64,000 nt of DNA from Agarophyton chilense. Taxonomy: Eukaryota; Rhodophyta; Florideophyceae; Gracilariales; Gracilariaceae. Where the stretch lies: the NCBI GenBank assembly GCA_030374765.1, contig JARGXX010000073.1, positions 558,001-622,000 on the forward strand. Reading direction: 5' to 3'. The notes beneath the pieces were generated by a model. That model was given only the letters and a program-made list of their open reading frames with translations, made no database searches and was not told the DNA's origin. Position numbers and translations under genes: made by a program. This document shows, piece by piece, positions 59,388 through 64,000 of the stretch (the stretch's first letter is position 1; the number at the start of each line of letters is the position of its first letter).

Positions 59388-61583
59388 TTAGTTAGCAGAA
59401 TCTGGAGCTTTGTCCTGCACAACATTTTCAGCATTTTCTATGATTTCTTGTACAAGTCCGACTGCAAGCGTGTGGCCATTTTGCCGGAAAGCAAATCTCC
59501 CAAGTCCTTTCACATCTGCAGCCTTTTCCATTGCTACCCCACGATCGCACTTAAATTCTACAATAGCCGAATCTCCTTTAATTAAGCGACGTGGGATTTT
59601 CTTTTTACCACCCTTTATTCCTCTCTTTGTTTGCACAAATTCGATCAATCTTGTGATTGAGGCTGCTTCGGCTCCGCCCCCTATGTGTAATACCCCGCAC
59701 GTACCTTGTAGTAGGACTGTTTTGGCCGATGTTGTGATCAACTGGGCACGAAACTGTGTGGCTACAGTTACCGGTTTTCGGGGGTCACACAGAACGTTGC
59801 CAGGAGATATCAGAACACCGTCAGTGAGATTCTGCAGACCAAGTGATACAGGCAGACAATCCACACCTGCAACAGCTACTTGCGCTCTTTCCTTCGATGC
59901 CAGTTCTACTGCTTTGACAGACACTGTTGAACCTCCAGGGCAAAGAGAAAGGCGATCTTTTTGAGCAATGGAACCACAAATGAGGCGACCAGTGACCGCA
60001 CCGTCCCCCCCAAGGGAGGCACTTCTAAAAAAGTCCGAAACGACAAAACGAGTCGGTTTCTGACTGTGTTCTTGAATGGTTGACATGCTGAGGGTTTCCA
60101 GCTGTTCAAGCTCTCCAAGCAGACACTTCCCCTTGTACCACTGGGTCAAGGGGTGGTTCCTATTTGGGGAAGAAGTCAGATTGATACCTTCCCTCCCTGA
60201 AGCCGCGACGAAAGATACGGACTTCGAAGTTTTCCACCCATTATTTCCAAGATAACTCTGAATCTTGTTCGTCACTTCCATATAACGTTCTTTCTTGAAC
60301 GTGATCGTATCCATTTTATTAACAACCACAATCAACCTGCTGATTCCTAGAGCTTTCAAAACCAGTGCGTGTTCTCGTGTTTGTCCGTTTTCTGAAAAAC
60401 CAGATTCAAACTCACCTGGAGAAGCATCAACTACCAATATAGCGGCAGAAGCTTGAGCTGCTCCCAAAATCATCGCAGGAACGAAATCGCGATGACCAGG
60501 TGCATCGATGAGCGCGTACTTTCGGCCCTGACTTTCAAAGACTCTTGTTGCTATATCTATTGTTACTCCTCTCTCACGTTCTACTGCATCTTCATCAGCA
60601 TCCCAGGCAATGTTTTGTGGTGTTTTTCGTCTCTTTGCTGACGTGGTGGATTTGACTTGCTTCAGTAGTTGGCATAGTAGGGTACTCTTCCCCGCATCAA
60701 CATGACCAGCAATTACTACCGGAATAGAAGTTGAACCGTCCTTCACTTTCTGCGAAAAGTCAATTTTCTTTGTGCGTTGCGTATCCGGGGGTGGCTTTTC
60801 TGTCGCGGTACCATTCTTCGGATCTGACTTTTGCTTTCTTGGTGATTTCGACGGCGGCCTGCTTTCTTTGGATTGGGGCCTTGCCTTAGAGTTTGACAGC
60901 TTGGCTGTGGCCTTTGTTGGAGTTTTTTCATTCACAGCCTTACCCCTCACAGTGACGGACTTTGAAGAGGAACCAAGAAGTGTAGAAGCTTTAGGAAATC
61001 GTATGGACTGTACTCGCTGAGAAGCTTTCTTTTGCTTGGCGAAAATAACATCATCTGGTGATGGGTCCTCAAACTTGTACGGTTTCGTTGTCCATTGTGA
61101 TGGTGGCGTTAAATGTACGACAGTTGAGAACCCCGCGAGTTCAAGATCATTGACATTCACTTCGGATTCAGGCGGGAGGGGTGGCGCCTGGTGTTCTGCT
61201 CCATCTGAAACGAGTTGCCCTAGATCTGAAGGAGTCTTTAATTCGAGTTGAGACAGCTTTCTTCCCTCAAGTTCAACTGAACTTTCCTTCTGGAGCTTGA
61301 TTTGTTTAAGAGCTTGCTCTATATCGTAGTTCGCTGCAATGATTGCAGCATCTACTTGGGCAGAAGATAGAGTTTCGTCTTGCAGATGCTCTCTAAACTG
61401 CTGGACAAGGTCGACGAAGAGTTCATCGGGGTTCTCCTCATCCTGTTGTTGGCAGGACTGCTGCGTCTCGTATTCAGCCGGGGTTTCTTCTTCTTCTTCT
61501 TCTTCATAGTAATCGTCATCGTAGTAATCATCGTCCATATAATCTTCATATCGCAAATTACGGATGTGCCGATGACGCGACAT
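59388..61583 (-). CDS. HBS1: HBS1-like ribosome-rescue GTPase
   Basis: The 731-residue product has a very acidic N-terminus (Asp-Tyr repeats and a Glu run encoded by a TTC-rich tract). A UBA-like HBS1_N region follows (about 52-98, ending Ala-Asn-Tyr-Asp-Ile-Glu-Gln-Ala-Leu), then a basic low-complexity linker. A translational GTPase starts at about 290. The G1 is Gly-His-Val-Asp-Ala-Gly-Lys-Ser-Thr (293-301), G3 Asp-Ala-Pro-Gly-His and G4 Asn-Lys-Met-Asp, followed by two beta-barrel domains. The G2 region has Glu-Arg-Glu-Arg-Gly-Val-Thr-Ile-Asp. The HBS1_N module and length point to HBS1 instead of eRF3 or EF-1 alpha. HBS1 works with Pelota/Dom34 to free stalled ribosomes in no-go and nonstop decay. 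Pelota is not in the window. Confidence 0.87.
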   Translation of the reverse strand: MSRHRHIRNLRYEDYMDDDYYDDDYYEEEEEEETPAEYETQQSCQQQDEENPDELFVDLVQQFREHLQDETLSSAQVDAAIIAANYDIEQALKQIKLQKESSVELEGRKLSQLELKTPSDLGQLVSDGAEHQAPPLPPESEVNVNDLELAGFSTVVHLTPPSQWTTKPYKFEDPSPDDVIFAKQKKASQRVQSIRFPKASTLLGSSSKSVTVRGKAVNEKTPTKATAKLSNSKARPQSKESRPPSKSPRKQKSDPKNGTATEKPPPDTQRTKKIDFSQKVKDGSTSIPVVIAGHVDAGKSTLLCQLLKQVKSTTSAKRRKTPQNIAWDADEDAVERERGVTIDIATRVFESQGRKYALIDAPGHRDFVPAMILGAAQASAAILVVDASPGEFESGFSENGQTREHALVLKALGISRLIVVVNKMDTITFKKERYMEVTNKIQSYLGNNGWKTSKSVSFVAASGREGINLTSSPNRNHPLTQWYKGKCLLGELEQLETLSMSTIQEHSQKPTRFVVSDFFRSASLGGDGAVTGRLICGSIAQKDRLSLCPGGSTVSVKAVELASKERAQVAVAGVDCLPVSLGLQNLTDGVLISPGNVLCDPRKPVTVATQFRAQLITTSAKTVLLQGTCGVLHIGGGAEAASITRLIEFVQTKRGIKGGKKKIPRRLIKGDSAIVEFKCDRGVAMEKAADVKGLGRFAFRQNGHTLAVGLVQEIIENAENVVQDKAPDSAN

Positions 61584-62395
61584 GCTTAGACTTTAACAAG
61601 ACAGGTTCAAAGAATGGTAACGTAAAAAGAAGACAAAGGGGATATTGCATATGCCATAAATGCGACGCAAGCAAAGAGTAGAAAGAATAAAACAGGTTTT
61701 CAGAAGGAAGAATCCCGTTCCACTCACGGTTTCAAGCGTCTTATATCTTGGATAAAATGCTTGTCGAAGGGAATTTTGGATCGTTTCCTGAATTGTTTGC
61801 TGAAACAACGTCGCTGACCTGAAAGTTCGCGACTGTGATCCGAAGTAGGCACTTGGGCAGGAGATATTCGGCAGATTGGCCGACCAATTTGAGAAAAAGT
61901 CTGCAACAAGGGCGAGGTTTGCGCGAGAAACGCGAAGGAACTCAGGTGCGGCCCGCCAAGCTCCAGACCTGCAACAAGGACGAGTAAATTCTCAGAAAAA
62001 TGAATCCATAAAAAAGCGAAAAACAGAACTGATACAGTAGCTTTGTAACCTGCTCTTCGCACCAGAGAAGAACAAAACAGTCAAGTGACACGTGACACGC
62101 ATGTGTCACATGTGACATTTGCACTTCCATGTCACGCACGCCGTACACCTGCTTCGGATCAACCGTCGTCGGTGGTGGTCTTCAGTTCACGTCACCGGTA
62201 GTTTCGCATCTTCATTGCTTAAGTCAAGGTTTTAGTCTAGCATTGTTTTTGCTACACCAACGTTCACGCACTGAATACATCCGCGTGTTACCTTGTCCAT
62301 TACATTTTCTTCCAAGTTCTGAACAAGCGGGTATCCGACTTTCAAGATTTCTGCCTACAATTTTTGCTTTATAGACCTGTGAAAGCCATTTAAGA
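61584..62395. other. Divergent intergenic/promoter region
   Basis: Between the 5' ends of HBS1 (-) and midasin (+). Tandem-like ACATGTGTCAC/GTGACACG words near 62085-62115 form overlapping palindromes. No gene is supported. Confidence 0.45.
62083..62120. repeat. Overlapping CGTGTCAC/GTGACACG palindromic words
   Basis: GTGACACGTGACACGCATGTGTCACATGTGACA contains several copies of GTGACA and its complement TGTCAC in 38 bp. This resembles a clustered binding site in the HBS1/midasin divergent promoter. Inference from position. Confidence 0.7.
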
Positions 62396-64000
62396 ATGGA
62401 AATCGACACACCTGACCCCCAACAGAACAATGCTTCTTTTTCAAAGGTCTGGGACGTTTTTAGAGAAGTTATTCCGCAAGTCTCGCAGTTTTCATCCGAA
62501 CCGACAACCCATACTCTGGCAAAAGCATTTTCTCGCCCTGAGCTGACTCCTTTACATATATACCGTGCCGCATGTCATCTTCCAGAACGTGCTTTACGCG
62601 AAGTCGTTCAAATCCTCACTTTCGAACCTAGTGACGTCGCACCCACGGCAGCAAGATTATTGTCAATCATGCGAGGTCTTCCAGGAAACTTGGAGCTTGC
62701 AATACTTTTTTTCCAAACACATGTTCAGTCCTTCAACAGCTTTGACCCTAGAGTTAAGACTTTTTTCTCATTTATTATCGGTCCATTGCTTCTCAGTATG
62801 TGCGATTGGGGTCCTATTCTAAGAAACGCAGTGGGTGGCGATTGTGCAGAATCCAAGCTTGCGCTTTCTTGTCTTTACGATCTCAAAATACATGAGCCTA
62901 TTGAGCCAGTCACACATATTCATGAATGGGATTCCGAGCTAGAACATGAAAACGCCCCATCATTTTGGCGTGAACTTCGGTGGGCCTCATTCACACGCCT
63001 TTCGAGTTCGTGCGTTTCCACTACTTGGAAGTCGTCAAAGCATCCTATTGATGGCGTGGTTTCATCGCTGCCTATTTCATACGGGGACGTTGCAGATCAT
63101 TATGTACGAATAGGCCGAAACCTGCTCCCTTATAGGTCTACAACCAGCGGGTTTTCAAGGTCCAAAGCCAGTAGTGGTATCAAATCAAATCCCGATGGCA
63201 AGGTGCTTCGACCTCTAGAGACAGTGATTATCACCCAATCCGTACGCCATGTGATTGAAGACATATCGGATCACCTTGCATTTGGAGTTTCATTTATATT
63301 GGAGGGGCCCACAGGGTGTGGCAAGACGACCATCTTGTCTTATCTCGCCAAGGAAACATTTGGTATTGAAGCAAGACGCTCAGATATCTCGAAGGTTCCT
63401 GGTGTGACATTCATACAGATGGACAATGCGATGGTATCGTCGGACGGTGATTCCTTTACATCTCTTGTCGGCGAGATCGTGCCTTTACCTGAGGGGGGTG
63501 GTTTTACGTGGCGACCAGGGCCTATTGGTGTCGCCGCTCAAAGAGGTGACTGGATTGTATTCGAAAATATGAGCCGCGGAGAACAGAATATGTCCTCTGC
63601 ACTTCCTGTTCTCTTGCAGCTGGCAAATGCGCAGCCAGGAGATTTATTAGATGCCCCTGGTCGTGGAGAACCAATACGAATAGCAAATGGATTTCGCTGT
63701 ATTGCGACGAGAAGCACATCTCAAGAACATGTTGATAATTCTTGGCAGCCCCCTGGCGGATGGCAGACATGGAAGCGTGTACATATGCAGGGTCTTTCAG
63801 TTACTGAGAAAGTCGATCTTTTGAAGACGCGGTTTTCGTCCATACAGGATTGCATGGAGCGCGTTGTGGCTACAGTCGATGAGACTTCAAGTTTCGTAGA
63901 GAGGACGAGGGGTACCCTCATGAAACCACCGACTATGCGCGAGGCCATTCGTATCTGTAATCGGCTGAAAGCAGCAAGACACTCGTGCGGTACTTTATCC
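62396..64000 (+). CDS. MDN1: Midasin (MDN1/Rea1), N-terminal part, runs off the right edge
   Basis: An open frame starts at the first ATG after an in-frame TAG (62372) and is still open at the last base, giving 535 codons. The first 290 residues are helical with little motif content, like the midasin N-terminal region. A Walker A Gly-Pro-Thr-Gly-Cys-Gly-Lys-Thr lies at 304-311. Leu-Val-Gly-Glu with a Trp-Arg-Pro-Gly-Pro segment follows (the first AAA protomer's sensor region), then Gly-Asp-Trp-Ile-Val-Phe-Glu-Asn (Walker B-like, with Asn where most protomers have Asp) and Gly-Phe-Arg-Cys-Ile-Ala-Thr-Arg. Midasin is a giant AAA+ protein with six protomers that removes assembly factors from 60S ribosome precursors. 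The rest would lie beyond 64000. Confidence 0.78.
   Translation, partial: MEIDTPDPQQNNASFSKVWDVFREVIPQVSQFSSEPTTHTLAKAFSRPELTPLHIYRAACHLPERALREVVQILTFEPSDVAPTAARLLSIMRGLPGNLELAILFFQTHVQSFNSFDPRVKTFFSFIIGPLLLSMCDWGPILRNAVGGDCAESKLALSCLYDLKIHEPIEPVTHIHEWDSELEHENAPSFWRELRWASFTRLSSSCVSTTWKSSKHPIDGVVSSLPISYGDVADHYVRIGRNLLPYRSTTSGFSRSKASSGIKSNPDGKVLRPLETVIITQSVRHVIEDISDHLAFGVSFILEGPTGCGKTTILSYLAKETFGIEARRSDISKVPGVTFIQMDNAMVSSDGDSFTSLVGEIVPLPEGGGFTWRPGPIGVAAQRGDWIVFENMSRGEQNMSSALPVLLQLANAQPGDLLDAPGRGEPIRIANGFRCIATRSTSQEHVDNSWQPPGGWQTWKRVHMQGLSVTEKVDLLKTRFSSIQDCMERVVATVDETSSFVERTRGTLMKPPTMREAIRICNRLKAARHSCGTLS

Overview
The window is nuclear DNA of a eukaryote with compact, almost intron-free genes. 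About two dozen protein genes can be supported, on both strands, mostly 0.3-2 kb apart. Only one spliceosomal intron (62 nt, GT..AG) was needed to make a gene read through. The gene set (HMG-CoA synthase, a plastid-type RsuA pseudouridine synthase and DEAD-box helicase with organelle-type leaders, a plant-type CCT-motif protein, a carbohydrate sulfotransferase, an exostosin-like GT47, a Hint/Hog protein, a DEP-DUF547 protein) fits a photosynthetic alga. Low intron density, HMG-CoA synthase (lost from chlorophytes) and sulfated-polysaccharide enzymes make a florideophyte red alga such as Chondrus the best guess. That assignment is inference, not something seen directly.

Layout. 0-4.3 kb is decayed mobile-element sequence: gag zinc knuckle and retropepsin relics on +, an integrase-tail relic on -, plus a truncated PWP2-like WD40 fragment. 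5-16 kb holds surface and secretory genes: an OSCA/CSC1 channel, a type II membrane glycosyltransferase, a GT47 exostosin-like enzyme and a secreted beta-propeller fused to a Hedgehog-type Hint domain. 17.7-25.2 kb holds archease, a small acylated protein, a DEAD-box helicase, an RsuA-type pseudouridine synthase whose catalytic Asp position reads Glu, and a TMEM242-like protein. 25.3-41.1 kb holds NAA25 (NatB), a PQQ-type sugar dehydrogenase-like protein, a two-helix membrane protein, an ankyrin/F-box protein, a DnaJ-type zinc-finger protein, a sulfotransferase, a small basic protein and CCT5. 41.8-54.6 kb holds a BLM/Sgs1-like RecQ helicase, a CCT-motif protein, a coiled-coil protein, an SLX4-like nuclease scaffold (two UBZ fingers, SAM, C-terminal SLX1-binding domain) and a DEP-DUF547 protein. 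56.4-64 kb holds HMG-CoA synthase, divergent from V-ATPase subunit D, then HBS1 and the start of midasin (MDN1), which runs off the right edge.

Functional threads: cell-surface glycan synthesis and modification (GT, GT47, sulfotransferase, Hint protein), recombination and junction processing (RecQ and SLX4 about 5 kb apart), and translation, RNA or ribosome work (archease, DEAD-box, RsuA, HBS1, MDN1). No operons are expected. The strongest unexplained non-coding signal is a cluster of perfect or near-perfect hairpins and an 18-bp inverted repeat at 55.24-55.83 kb, in a 1.8-kb gap without a convincing gene. The most unusual proteins are the propeller-Hint fusion, the SAM-containing SLX4 homologue and the RsuA homologue with the Asp-to-Glu change. 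Most CDS starts were moved to the first in-frame ATG because the longest open frames began at TTG or GTG.
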